Positions 38,835 to 50,441 of a stretch of 64,000 nucleotides of DNA are shown piece by piece. A program made the translations under genes and the position numbers. The stretch comes from Tritrichomonas musculus. Its lineage: Eukaryota > Parabasalia > Tritrichomonadida > Tritrichomonadidae. The DNA lies in assembly GCA_039105265.1 (NCBI GenBank), contig JAPFFF010000003.1:7068001-7132000 (forward strand), read 5' to 3'. The notes under the pieces were generated by a model, which was not told the origin of the DNA, searched no databases, and saw only the letters and a list, made by a program, of their open reading frames with translations. Position 1 is the stretch's first letter. Every line of letters begins with the position of its first letter.

Positions 38835-41800
38835 ATGAAACAAGAAGAGAAATTAGAAATTGATGAAAATAAATTAATAAGTGATATTAATAATTATTCA
38901 AATCACACAGTTTTTGAATATAAATCTTTTTATCGTTCTTCGATTGAAAACATCAAATTTCCTTCAAAATCTTTATTTTTGAATTCATCTTTTAAAGAAT
39001 GCTCTAAATTAAAAGAAATAGAATTTCTTGGAGAACCAAACGATATATTATTTGAAACAGAATCATTTGCATTCAGTTGCATTTAGAAACTTAAAATAGA
39101 TTAAAATGCTCAAATTCAAGAAAACGCTTTTATGTTGCAATTTTGAACAAGTTTCATTAACAGGTGAAAATATCAAATGCAATAAAAATTCTTTAATGTT
39201 TCCAATATTAGGGATGTCTCCAAAAAAAATTTTTTTTCAGAAAAATTTTGCTTTTTCAGAAAAAAGAGCTTTTTTCACAAAAAGAAAATTTTTGGAAAAA
39301 TCTTTATTTTTCTGAAAAAAAAAGTTTTTCAGAAAAAAGTTATTTTTTCTGAAATTCATAAAATGCGAGAATACATTTAAAATCTTATTTACCTAATAAA
39401 TATTTGCAAAATAAAGCTTTCCAAAAAACATCCAAAATTTGCAAAAAGATTAAAAAAATCACGATTTTTCAGAAAAAAATTTTTTTTGGAGACACTCCTA
39501 TTGAACAATTTTCAATGACTAAAAATATTTCAAAAGAAAATCAAAAAGATTTTTCATTCCTTTTCGATGAGATGAAAAAATCTGTTATCAATTCTTATAT
39601 TCAGAAATTCTCATATAATTTATTAGTTACAGCTCTAAATGATTCATCATTAAATAAAACGAGCATGGTTTTTGAAAATGGCTCTATTGTACTAAATGAT
39701 GAATTAATTTATGTTGATCCAGAATCAATTAAAGAAATTTTAAAAGTTTCAAATAATGTAAAAAAAAATGGCCCAAAAATTGCATGGTTGATGATCTTGG
39801 TCCTCTTTGATTCTTTTCATATTATAATTTGGTAGAAATCACAATTTCAAGATTGGTTCATGATATTTCTCCTCGTTTATTCGAACATTGTCATTGTTTG
39901 AAGATTGTAAATTTTGAAAAAAGTTCTTTGTTGAACCAAATTGGAGAATTTGCATATTCAAATACAAGAATTGAAAAAATAGATCTCCCAAAATCAACTC
40001 GAATTATCAGGAAATCAGAATTTTCGTTTAATAAACATTTGAAAGAAGTTTCTTTTGATGGAGAAATCATTGAAAAAGATGCTTTAATGGAAACAGGAAT
40101 AACTGAATTCAAATAATCAAACAATACACAAATAATTGAATCAAATGCATTTCAATACTGTCATTGTTTGACCAAATTTAATATCGATATTGTTAATTCG
40201 AATCTATCGGAAATTGGTTCTTATGCATTTGCAGAAACATCAATTGTAGAAATTAACTTTCCAGCTAAAATAAAAACGATTAAAAGTTTCGTTTTTAATG
40301 GATGTGAATCTTTAAAAGAAGTTCATATATCAAACAATTCAATTCTTGAATCAATTGATGAATATGCATTTTCAGGTAATTTGAAACTTGAAAAAATAAA
40401 CATTCCGAAATCAATTGAACATTTATCAAATAAAACATTAATAAATACCTTGTTTATTGTCAATTATGAATGAATCAGATAATCTTTTTATTCTTATGAA
40501 AGATAAATCGATTTATTTAAATAATAATATTTAAATATCAGCATTTTATTATTGTCATAAATTAGAAAATATTACTTTTTCAAAGAATAGTAAATTAAAA
40601 AATATCGGTCGTTTTGCTTTTTGAGAATGTTATAACTTGAAAACTATTTCAATTCCAAAGCAAGTTGACTAAACCCAAAACAAATTTTTTTGCTTTTTGC
40701 CGTTTATCAAAAATAAAACTACCTAATTCTATCAAGAAAATTGAATGCATGGCTTTTTACAACTGTAATATATTAAGTCAAGTTGTTTTAAACGAAGGAC
40801 TGCTTTCAATAGATGATTTATCATTTGCTAACAATGCCCCATTGAAAGTAATCGATCTTCCTGATTCATTAACGACGATAAAATCATATGCATTTTCACA
40901 TTGTTGCAATCTTCAGCAAGTTAATTCAACAAATAATTCACATCTTGTTGAAATTCAAGATGGAGCTTTTGAATTCACTTCAATTGAAGAATTACGATTC
41001 AATCCATCTATTAAATCTATTCCTGAGCCAATAAATATGGCAAAATTGAAAAGAATTACATTTCACGAAAGTAAAATTTTACATTTCAAAGAGTGCAAAG
41101 ATGGAACTGTTTATCAATGCTTCAATAACTCTGATGTTATTTTGCCCAATGATAATGATCGTAAATTTGCAAGTTATTTACCGTTGGATGTTGTAAAAAG
41201 ACAAGAAACATTGGAAAAACTTATTTTTGTTCCAAAAGACATTGAACATTTGAAAATTGAAGAAAGTTTTACTCTTTTTGAGAATTTTCATAGTTTTAAT
41301 TCAAAAAAGTATTGTTTTATTAATCATATAAGTATATTGAGCAATTATGCTTATCTTTCATCTGGATGTTTTTCATATTTTAAATCAATTCAAGAAGTTG
41401 AATTTGGGCAAGCAACAACACTTTATTTTATTCTAGAAAAAGCTTTTTTGGGATACATAAATTTGCAAAAAATTGTTATTCCATTGTCATGCGTTGTTAT
41501 TGGCAAAAAAGCATTCAAGAACGGTTTTAATCTTCAAACGATTTCATTTGGCATGATTGATAAGTCAACAGATTAAAATTCGAACTTGATCTAATTGAAG
41601 ATGTAGCATTCTATAATTGCTCTTCATTAATGAATATAGTAATTCCACCAACAATTTCTATAATTGGCAAAGCAGCATTTATGAACTGTGCTAAATTAAA
41701 AAGAATTGAATTCGGCCAAGAATATGTCACGTCAAATAATACAGCTGTAATTTACATAAATAAATCACAAGAAATATTGGAAACAATATAAGATGATGCA

Positions 41801-42690
41801 TTTAAAAATTGCTCTTCTCTTGTTTCTTTTCGAGTTCCAAGACCTTGTACAATTATTGGAAAATCAGCATTTATGAATTGCACAAGTTTGTTTAATATAA
41901 ATTTTTTACAGACAAGACTGAATTCAATTCTTTTTAGGGCATTTTTTAATTGTTCTTCTTTTACAAGTTTTCAAATTGATGATTATTATATTTCTCGAAA
42001 AGAAAAAGAAGAAAATAATTTTTTTTCAATTGGATTTGAATCTTTCATGAATTCATGAACACTTCATTAACGAGAATTTTTATCGATGATAAAACGAATT
42101 ATTCAATTTCAATAGAACAAAAAAACTTGGGATCTTCCATTAAAAAGAATGCATTTTGCAACTGTTCATCATTGAAAAGAGCTCATCTATTTATCCCTAA
42201 TTTTGGAAAAATTGAGCAAAAAGCGTTTTTCAATTGCTCATCATTGCATACAAAAGAAGTCAATTCTTTATTCTGCAAGAATGTAAATTTGAGTTCTTTT
42301 ATTGGATGCCCAAAAAGAATAAAAATCGTTGTATTCAAAAATAACCAAAAAGTTGGTGTTATTGATCAAACAAATATGAATCCAATTATTAGAACATCGA
42401 GGCATCTTTATAAGAGTCATTTATCATCTTTGAATAAATCATTTCTATCATTTGTTCCGAAAAAAAATAAAAAAATTGCAAATAAAAGAAAAAGAAATAA
42501 AAAAAGGTCAAAGAGACCTCAAAAAGATGTTAACAAAAGTTCTTTGCAATTTATTTATAAATATAAAGATATTCAATATTATTGTTCAATATCAGGAAGC
42601 AAAAGAAAAAGTGTGTTTGATGTTAATCCTGATGATGTAACTGAATATAATTACGATATTCCTTCGATGAGGCCTCCTTTAAATATTTAA
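38835..42690 (+). pseudogene. BspA-like LRR gene, decayed
   Basis: From the ATG at 38835 (MKQEEKLEIDENKLISDINN) to the TAA at 42688-42690 the plus strand keeps reading LRR_5 units in changing frames, for example FKECSKLKEIEFLG, KTIKSFVFNGCESLKEVHI and AFKNGFNLQTISFG. Open pieces are 38835-39086, 39404-39835, 39829-40116, 40168-40473, 40665-41576, 41873-42058 and 42055-42690; at least seven stops or frameshifts separate them, several being TAA or TGA inside otherwise intact LRR units. A 291-base transposon-like insert lies at 39210-39500. The last 100 residues are strongly basic (KKNKKIANKRKRNKKRSKR), perhaps a nuclear or nucleolar signal. There is no signal peptide or membrane helix, unlike the intact gene at 44037. 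Confidence 0.82.
39210..39500. mobile_element. TIR element (about 291 bases) inside the LRR pseudogene
   Basis: The left end AGGGATGTCTCCAAAAAAAA and right end TTTTTTTTGGAGACACTCCT are near-perfect inverted repeats. The interior is nearly all A/T with repeated TTTTTCAGAAAAA words, probably subterminal repeats. The ends look hAT-like, but no clear target duplication was found. Confidence 0.65.
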
Positions 42691-42989
42691 ATTAAGAATG
42701 CCAATTTTGAGCTTTTTTTTTTTTTGGAAGACAATAAACGATCGTTGACTTGTAATTCCATTAATATCGATTTATATAAATTTAGGTGTTTTGAATTGGG
42801 ACTTTAGAGATAGCCAAAGTTCAATATAATGATATACCACTACACTACAAGAGATAATTTACTATTGAAAAATAGAAAAATATATATTATAAAATAAATT
42901 ATAGGTTTTCGAAAAACGTTTTTATTATGGTAATCTTAAAAAAGTGAGTTAAAATGGCTACAATTCTATTTTAAATACAAAAAAATATC
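42691..42989. other. Gene-free spacer
   Basis: Nothing recognised apart from a short poly-T tract near 42714-42725. Confidence 0.5.
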
Positions 42990-43395
42990 CCAATCTACAT
43001 AACACCAATAATCTTGGGACATCAAGAATATTCGAAAGCAAGGATTGTTTATGAATTTGATATGATACTTTATGGAATTTCCTCCAACCAAAGATCATGA
43101 AGAAATCAATGATCACATGCTCATTAGCAAGGTTATTAATGATTGCAAGCCAGAATTCAATTCAAAGTTTCTAGAAAGATTCGCGACATCAAAAAAGGTT
43201 GATCAACGACCAAATTTCAATTTAATTTTGAATTTATTAAAAAACGATGGAAGTTTCATCACAGAAAAAGTTAACTAAAAAAAGTTCAGGAAATTCACTG
43301 AATACATTGATAATAACATTCATCTTTTCAAAATGAATAATCATGACTTCTACAAAATGAAAAATGAAGAAGATTATGATGATGATGATGAATAA
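42990..43395 (+). pseudogene. C-lobe relic of a TKL-type protein kinase
   Basis: Around 43040-43070 the DNA reads YEFDMILYGI, matching kinase subdomain IX (VYSFGMILYEI). Then in another frame from 43072 comes EEINDHMLISKVINDCKPEF and KVDQRPNFNLILNLLKNDGS, matching subdomain XI (RPxF). A further shifted piece reads FRKFTEYIDNNIHLFK. The N-lobe and catalytic core are absent. It is probably a remnant of a kinase similar to the one at 23967. Confidence 0.65.
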
Positions 43396-44036
43396 AAAAT
43401 AAAGATGATACTAATGAAGATATAAAAATGCTTCTGAAAATAGATATGAAGCTTTTCCATCTAAAGATATTCATGCAATTTGAGAGAAAAAAATCAAAAC
43501 AAGTCGTCATTAAAGCTGAAAATTCCATCTAGCAACAATATGTACTTGGGATCTGGAAAGTTATAAAAATGAATCGTTTTAAAACACATATTTTCAATTG
43601 AATTCATAATTGCAGGCAGCTTTACATATTTTCAATTGAATTTTTCAAGATAATTTAACAATATTTTTCAACGAAAATCAGATTCATTTCAACTTTTTGA
43701 ATATTTTTTTTTATTCAAAAAGTTAATAATACTAATAAAATTTTACCAGCAATTACTCAAAATTATTATGACTATTGGGGAAATTTGGGTGAAAAATCGA
43801 AACAATACACAATTTTCATTTTATTTGAAATATTAAAAATAAGAAAAATATGAATCTGATTTTGATTAAAAAAAAAAAATGCTCTATCTAAATCGGAAAA
43901 ATGAATTGATAGCAATAATCAAATATATATGCCTTTGATTAAAGCAATTTCATATTTTTGAATCAATTTTGTTTAAAAAAAAATTAATTATTAATAATAT
44001 GTAAAGAAATTAATTTTTTTATGCAAGATTATAATT
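43396..44036. other. Gene-free stretch downstream of the kinase relic
   Basis: AT-rich, with a (GAT)n stretch near 43376. TTTTCAATTGAAT occurs twice (about 43590 and 43628). No gene seen. Confidence 0.5.
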
Positions 44037-47000
44037 TTAAGGATCTTGGTTCATTTCAACTTCATTTTCGCTTCTATCTTTATTCTTTTTATTTTTAAGA
44101 ATAAAGAAAACGACAACGCCAACGATAATAGCAACTACAACAATGCAAGCGATTACAATTCCAGCGATTGCACCTCCGCTTAATTTACTTTTATGCAAAG
44201 GATTTCCACAGAATGATTTTCCATCATAGTTGCTTGATGTGTGAATTCCTTTTCTACTTGGAAGTCCAATGTCACAATCGCAATCTGGTTGTTCTCTTCC
44301 AATATAGCGAATATCTTTAAATTTAGTATCTTCGAATGCATTTCTCTCAATCTTCAAATAATAAGTTTCAACTTTATCGGAACTAACATCTGTTCTTTCC
44401 ATTGTAATCAATAATGTACCATCTTTAAATCCAGTGCATCCTTTAAAGGCTGATTCTTCAATTGACAATTCTGTGTTCATTGGTGAACGGAAAGATAAAG
44501 TGTTTGAGAATCCACTGCAATCAGCAAATGCATGTTCACCAATCTTATGAAGATCTTGGCCGAAATACAATGGACCATTGAATCCTGAGCATCCAGCAAA
44601 TGCATATTTACCAACAATATTAAAAGAAGAAGTATTAAGTGATCCTGTTAAACCTGCACAATTATAAAATGCATAATCTCCAATTTTAATGAGGACTCCA
44701 CTGGCAAAATCTTTGAAAATCAATTGCCCATTTAATCCTGTGCAATTACTAAATGCATAAGCACCGATAAATTTATTGTAATTGTAGCTTGTCAAGTCAA
44801 TTGAACCTATGAGATTGCCGCAGTTTCGAAATGCTTCATCTCCAATATAAATCAAATTACTTTTAATTTCTCCCTTTAAGTTTATGCAGTTACAAAATGT
44901 ACCTTTTGGAATGGATATGCAATCATCTGGAAGATTAAGATTGCCCCTAAAACTTGAGCAGCCTTTAAAAACATTACTTGAAAGAGTGTTTCCATTATAA
45001 AGCTTGCAACGGAGAGGGATGTTAATATCTCCAGTAAGACCTGAACAATCTTGAAATGCACCTTCATGTATATTTAATGTTTTTCCTTTTACGACTGGTG
45101 TTGGTTGAGTATTATCAGTATATATATAATCAACAAAATTAAGATTGCCATTAAGATTTGAGCAACGGCAAAATGCATAGGCGCCAATGGTATCAAAATT
45201 GGCACCAAAATTCAAACCACCTGATAAAGTACGACATCCCATGAATGCTCTCTCTTTTATTTCTGTTAATGAATCTGGAAATGTAAGAGATCCTGTTAAT
45301 AATTCACATCCTTGGAATGCTCCTTCACCAATTGAGCTTAAACCTTCTGGGAGTGTAAGCGGGCCTTCAAGTTTTACGCATCCATAAAATGCATAATCAT
45401 TAATTGTAATGTCTTTGCTTTCTTGAGAATGAATTAGTATTGTAACTGTTTTTAGATTGATGCATTGATAAAATGCATAATTATTAATGGTTGTAACTTT
45501 AGGTGGAATTACTATTGACTCTAAATTTTTGCATTTGTAAAAAGCAGCTATACCAATTGTTTCTAGATTTGAATTAGAGCTAATTTCAATCTTTTTAATA
45601 TTTGAACACTCTGAAAATGCACGTTCACCAATTGTTTTAATAGAATCAGGAATATCGAAAGTTCCTTCCATTTCAGTCATTCCAATGAATGCATCATTAG
45701 GTATTGTGTTAATATTTCCTAATGTCATGGATTTAAAGTGACATCCTTTAAATGTGTCACTAACAATTTCAATGGTTTCATTTCCAAAAACAACAGTTTC
45801 CAAGTTCTTGCAATCAGAAAAGGCTCCTGTTTTAATATCTGTTTTCAATGATTTATATGGTGGATTAGATTGTCTTGTTGTTATTGGCTCTTTAAATGAT
45901 GTTCCTTCAACAGTTAATGATCTAATTGATGTTTTTGCAAAGGCGCATTCATCAATGACTGTGACAAATCTTGGGATGAGTAATTCATTACCAATATTTG
46001 AATTGCAGAATGCATATTTGCCAATCTCGAGTGTAACTGTATTCTTTCTATTTATTTCTACTTCACTTATGTTATAGCAATTCAAAAATGCATAGTCATC
46101 TATCTTTGTTACTGTATGAGGAATTATTAATTTACCTGAAAGACCTGATTTTGCAAAAGCATATTGAGGAATTTGTATTTTATCTTTTTCTTCTATTTTT
46201 TTATAAGCAGCTAAGTGACTAAGATCATATGTCAAACTTCCTAATTTGTCGCATGAATAAAAAGAATATGAGCCAACATTTGCAGCTGGATTTTGTTTTG
46301 GCTTATTATAAATAAATATATCGGAACCTAAATTACGGCAAAATTCAAATGCATGTGTGCCTATGCTTGTTGATATGATTTTAGTAAAGTGAAGTAAAAC
46401 ATTACCACTAAAAGCATATTCGGAAATTGACTCAATTTTTAATTCTGAATATTTTGGTTCAGAAGGTCCTTCTAATAAAACGCAATTTTCAAAAGCATGT
46501 CCAGCAATTGATTTTATAGGTGGCAAATTTAATTTAGTAAGGCCAGTATCTATGAAAGCGTAATCACCAATGGTGGATATTAAATTATCTTCATCTGTTG
46601 CATCATCTATGGTTAGTCCACCACTTAATTTTTGGCAATTTTGGAATGCATAGTTTCCAATTTTTCCATCAGGCAAAATTTTGATTCCATCAGCTACAAC
46701 TAAATTGAAGCAACTTCTGAAAGCATATTGATTAATGTTTTTACTTGTTATTGAGGTGAAATCAATGACTTCATCACCTTCAAAAGCATTTTCGCCAATA
46801 GTTTTTGCATATAATGCTTTATTTTCACCTGTTTTTAATTGAAATAGAGATTGAAAAGCTTCATTTCCAATCTCTTCAAGTTTAGCATTTGGATCAAATT
46901 GTATTGATTGAAGATTTGAATTTTGAAAAGCAGATGATTCAATTTTTTCCATATTTTTTCCAAAGATCAGTGTATTTTCTAAATTGAAAGTGCACATTTT

Positions 47001-48107
47001 AAATGCTGAAGATCTAATGTTTTTTAAGGAAGTTGGAAGTATAATTGCGTCAGTAAATATTGCACCTTCAAAGGCATTATTGTTTATATCAGTTAATGTG
47101 CCTGGAAATGTGATTGAATGCTTAAATTCAGCTCCATAAAAGATATAGGGTGGAATTGTTTCTAATTTATTTGGTAACTCTAAAGTTTTATAGAAAACAG
47201 CACTTTGAAATGCACCGATAAATTCATTTTCAGATGTAATATACTTGAAAACAATTTCTTCATTCTTGAAAGTTATGGTGTTGTGAAATTTAGCTTCTTT
47301 AAATGCTCTAGCTTTGATGGACTCAGTATTTTTAGGAATCACTAAAGCCACATTAAATTCAGCAGACTCGAAAGTTGATTCTTCAATTGAAGATAAATCA
47401 TCAGGAAGTGTAAGAGTACCTTTAAAATTAGCATGCATAAATGCAGAAGATGTGATTGATGTACCTTTATTTTCGAATTTAAGACCTTTTTCGAATGTTG
47501 AATAATAAAATGCATGATCAAATACGTTCGTAACAGCTGTCTTTAGAATTAATTCTTTACCAAATGTTGCATACTGGAACGCATAAGATTGAACGGTTAA
47601 AAGAGCATCTGATAAAACTAAGTTGTCTTCAAATCTTGTATAATAAAATGCACTGTTTTTTATCTTCGTTTGTTGATTTGAAAGGGTTAAGGCGCCTGTA
47701 AAAGTAACTTCACCAAAAGCATCGGATTCAATTGAAGGATTTGCTTTGCCTTCAAATGTCATTGATCCAATTGTTGATCCATAAAATGCTCCACTTTCAA
47801 TATAATTGCAAGCTTCAGGAATTTTTAGTGTTGCGATTTGTGAATTTACAAAAAATTGTGAAGGAATAGAAAATCCAGGTTTCCCTTCGACATTTTCATC
47901 ATATTCAAAAGAAATTTGATATCTTCGCTCTCTGCAGTTACAATAATATTTCCATTTACCATTTCCATTTTGATCTATTGTTATTACTATCCCATCAACT
48001 TTTGGGCAATCTTCCTCTTTCAATTGGTGGCAACCATAATTATTATGGTCGCCTTCAGCCAGAACAAACTTTGTGGATGCAAATAACAGCAAAAGTTGTG
48101 CAAACAT
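44037..48107 (-). CDS. BspA-like leucine-rich-repeat surface membrane protein
   Basis: A 1356-residue, uninterrupted protein. It has a signal peptide (MFAQLLLLFASTKFVLAEG), about 45 LRR_5/BspA-type units of roughly 23 residues (for example IGEHAFADCSGFSNTLSF), one transmembrane helix at about 1310-1337 (IAGIVIACIVVVAIIVGVVV) and a short charged cytosolic tail ending NEVEMNQDP. This is the standard layout of trichomonad BspA-like proteins, which are thought to act at the cell surface in adherence to host cells, bacteria or mucus. Cys residues occur at fixed places in many units and near the N-terminus (CNCRERR), and may stabilise the array. No NPxY-type endocytic motif is seen in the tail. A close Inr lies 7-12 bases before the start. 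Confidence in family is high; ligand unknown. Confidence 0.93.
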   Translation of the reverse strand: MFAQLLLLFASTKFVLAEGDHNNYGCHQLKEEDCPKVDGIVITIDQNGNGKWKYYCNCRERRYQISFEYDENVEGKPGFSIPSQFFVNSQIATLKIPEACNYIESGAFYGSTIGSMTFEGKANPSIESDAFGEVTFTGALTLSNQQTKIKNSAFYYTRFEDNLVLSDALLTVQSYAFQYATFGKELILKTAVTNVFDHAFYYSTFEKGLKFENKGTSITSSAFMHANFKGTLTLPDDLSSIEESTFESAEFNVALVIPKNTESIKARAFKEAKFHNTITFKNEEIVFKYITSENEFIGAFQSAVFYKTLELPNKLETIPPYIFYGAEFKHSITFPGTLTDINNNAFEGAIFTDAIILPTSLKNIRSSAFKMCTFNLENTLIFGKNMEKIESSAFQNSNLQSIQFDPNAKLEEIGNEAFQSLFQLKTGENKALYAKTIGENAFEGDEVIDFTSITSKNINQYAFRSCFNLVVADGIKILPDGKIGNYAFQNCQKLSGGLTIDDATDEDNLISTIGDYAFIDTGLTKLNLPPIKSIAGHAFENCVLLEGPSEPKYSELKIESISEYAFSGNVLLHFTKIISTSIGTHAFEFCRNLGSDIFIYNKPKQNPAANVGSYSFYSCDKLGSLTYDLSHLAAYKKIEEKDKIQIPQYAFAKSGLSGKLIIPHTVTKIDDYAFLNCYNISEVEINRKNTVTLEIGKYAFCNSNIGNELLIPRFVTVIDECAFAKTSIRSLTVEGTSFKEPITTRQSNPPYKSLKTDIKTGAFSDCKNLETVVFGNETIEIVSDTFKGCHFKSMTLGNINTIPNDAFIGMTEMEGTFDIPDSIKTIGERAFSECSNIKKIEISSNSNLETIGIAAFYKCKNLESIVIPPKVTTINNYAFYQCINLKTVTILIHSQESKDITINDYAFYGCVKLEGPLTLPEGLSSIGEGAFQGCELLTGSLTFPDSLTEIKERAFMGCRTLSGGLNFGANFDTIGAYAFCRCSNLNGNLNFVDYIYTDNTQPTPVVKGKTLNIHEGAFQDCSGLTGDINIPLRCKLYNGNTLSSNVFKGCSSFRGNLNLPDDCISIPKGTFCNCINLKGEIKSNLIYIGDEAFRNCGNLIGSIDLTSYNYNKFIGAYAFSNCTGLNGQLIFKDFASGVLIKIGDYAFYNCAGLTGSLNTSSFNIVGKYAFAGCSGFNGPLYFGQDLHKIGEHAFADCSGFSNTLSFRSPMNTELSIEESAFKGCTGFKDGTLLITMERTDVSSDKVETYYLKIERNAFEDTKFKDIRYIGREQPDCDCDIGLPSRKGIHTSSNYDGKSFCGNPLHKSKLSGGAIAGIVIACIVVVAIIVGVVVFFILKNKKNKDRSENEVEMNQDP

Positions 48108-48433
48108 ATATTTAAGTGAAGTGAGTTTTGGACCAAAATTTTAAATCAATTTCCATATCACAATGTCTAAACATTTGTTTTTATAAATTTATTTATATGA
48201 GCTTTTTCAATAAACATATTTCAGTTATTTTTTTTTTTTTAAATGGTTTTCTCAAAAAGCAACTCTGAAAATAAAAGATAAATGAATGGAATTTGGTAGC
48301 ATGCTAACAAAAACTAAACTTTGAAAATAAACCGAAAAAAATTTGCTACTAAAAGTAAAAAAAAAAATATCTTTTGAAAAGGAAAAGTTAATCATATCTT
48401 GTTTATTTATAATAAAAGGAATGTTTATTTAAT
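48108..48433. other. Intergenic spacer
   Basis: AT-rich spacer between two same-strand genes with a short poly-T tract at about 48229-48240. Besides the Inr motif, nothing recognised. Confidence 0.5.
48114..48119 (-). promoter_or_regulatory. Initiator (Inr) motif for the BspA-like gene
   Basis: TCACTT on the minus strand, 7-12 bases before the ATG, matches TCA+1(C/T)(A/T) and gives a very short leader, as is usual in trichomonads. Confidence 0.6.
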
Positions 48434-49045
48434 TTAAAAATTTAAAAATGTATCAAAATTAAAATTAAGATTTTCTTCAAGAGCAGGAATGCTTTCATCA
48501 TTTCTGATCTCTTTTGAGATATTAGAAAAGGCAAAAGAATCAATTTCTTGATTAATAATTAAACTTGGCTCAATATTTTCTTTTTCTTTTGTAATTGGAG
48601 GTTTATTTTGTTTTGTAAAAGCATTTTTTGGTTCTTTTATTCTTGTTTTGGTCTTGCTTATTGGTTTCTTCTTTGAAATTCTGTTTGATTTTAAGATCAA
48701 GTTATTTAAAAAAACTGAATTAGGTATTGATATTTCATTAAAAAAGTGCTCGGCGTACCAGCAGTATAATGCTTCTTTCATTCTTCTGGTCTGATTTTGA
48801 AGATGGATATTTTGTTTAACATCTTTATATTCATCTTCTAACTCTTTACCAATGATGAATATGTCATCACGTTTAAAATTTAATTTGTCAAATATCTCTT
48901 TAATTATGTAGTATTTTTTCCCTAATATACGAATTTTTTCGTTTGTTTTATCTCGTAAACTTTTGGTTTGTTTTGTGATTGGAGCCCAATTCATTTCTTT
49001 ATTTTTAATATAAAGTACTATCATCTCTTTTTTTTCTGCTTTCAT
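48434..49045 (-). CDS. Unassigned basic protein, 203 residues
   Basis: The ATG at 49045 opens MKAEKKEMIVLYIKNKEMNW; the longer frame to 49108 starts at a TTG and is not supported. Residues about 20-105 look like a compact helical domain with aromatic residues (KRDDIFIIGKELEDEYKDV, MKEALYCWYAEHFFNEIS), perhaps a DNA-binding or helical adaptor domain. Residues 115-165 are Lys-rich and disordered, with a possible nuclear signal (SNRISKKKPISKTKTRIK). The C-terminus is acidic. I do not recognise the family; the pattern would suit a chromatin or transcription factor. An Inr motif 12-17 bases before the start supports a real gene. Confidence 0.65.
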   Translation of the reverse strand: MKAEKKEMIVLYIKNKEMNWAPITKQTKSLRDKTNEKIRILGKKYYIIKEIFDKLNFKRDDIFIIGKELEDEYKDVKQNIHLQNQTRRMKEALYCWYAEHFFNEISIPNSVFLNNLILKSNRISKKKPISKTKTRIKEPKNAFTKQNKPPITKEKENIEPSLIINQEIDSFAFSNISKEIRNDESIPALEENLNFNFDTFLNF

Positions 49046-49056
49046 TTGATTGAGAT

Positions 49057-49062
49057 TAATGA
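49057..49062 (-). promoter_or_regulatory. Initiator (Inr) motif for the 203-residue protein gene
   Basis: TCATTA on the minus strand, 12-17 bases before the ATG at 49045, matches TCA+1(C/T)(A/T) and decides the start. Confidence 0.55.
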
Positions 49063-49108
49063 AAACCTTGTAGATGTTTTTTATGTTTACCAAAATTGTG
49101 AATATCAA

Positions 49109-50395
49109 CTGTAACTTTTTGTGAGACTTGCTTGAATTTAAATATTTTTTAAAATGTTTTCTATAAACTGATAATTTTCATAATAGCTATATGTAAAATT
49201 CAAGTAAAGTATCAAATTAATCCATTATAAAAGTTAAAAAACATGTTTAGATATAAATCATTAATAATGTAAAAAAATATCAAATAACGAAAAAATAATT
49301 TGAACAACATTACATAAATATAAACGTAATAAAACCAAACTATTTTCTTCAAAAATGTTAGCGAGTTATATATGTTATTACACATCATATATAAAAATTA
49401 ATACAGTAAAAAAATTAAAATTTTTAGCATATGTTCCAAAGATAATTGCTAAACATTGCATTTTTAGACATTATCTACATTTTTCTCAAATAAAAATTAA
49501 TGAAAAACAAAAATAAAGAGTTTTAACTAATAAGTAATATATGAATAATTATTTTATTTAATTTATAATCAATAAATGTTAATTTCAAAATGTTTAAAAA
49601 AATTAATGCAATTCAATGAAAGCATTCAAAAAGTTATGAAATTCATAGAAAATAATCATCCAAGATCTTATGTGTCAATTGGTCAGATTTTCACATATTT
49701 GTTTTATCTCCTATGAATAAATTAAAGCACCATAAAATGATTAAGTATCGAAGGCGAATAAAGAAAAAAAAATTGAGAGCATAACGATCATTTTAAAAAT
49801 ACCATTATCTTACAAAAAAATTTTAAAAAGTAGATTTTTATCTTAAATATAATATTAAAAATATCACATTTATATAATAACAAATTTGTAATTCATATAA
49901 ATAGCATATTTGTATAAAAATAGCTGAATTATTTAAAATACGTTTTTTTGAAACTTTTGCGTTTTATCACGTTTATAAATATATTAAAGATCGATTCATG
50001 ATTTATTAAGCTATTTTTCATATTGTAAATTAAAAATATAAAATAATTTTTTTACATTTAATTTCTATTTTTTTCTAAATGAATAATACAGAATATATAA
50101 AAAATATAGATAATTTAATAATATTATTACAATTTATTTTATTACAATAAAAAACATAAAATCATCGTTAATCTCAAAAGGCAACCCAAAATTTAAACAA
50201 ATTCTGTGTGTTTATAGCTCATATATTCCTTGTTATTTTTATATCATTTCAAATAATAATTTTATATTTATTTAGAATAAACAATTAACTTTTCAAAACA
50301 TTATCATTTCAAATAATAATTTTATAAACATTAGAAAATTTAAATGAAAAATTACGGTTATTGGAGGATAAAATTTCTTTTTTTAATTAAAATTT

Positions 50396-50441
<46 letters not shown>

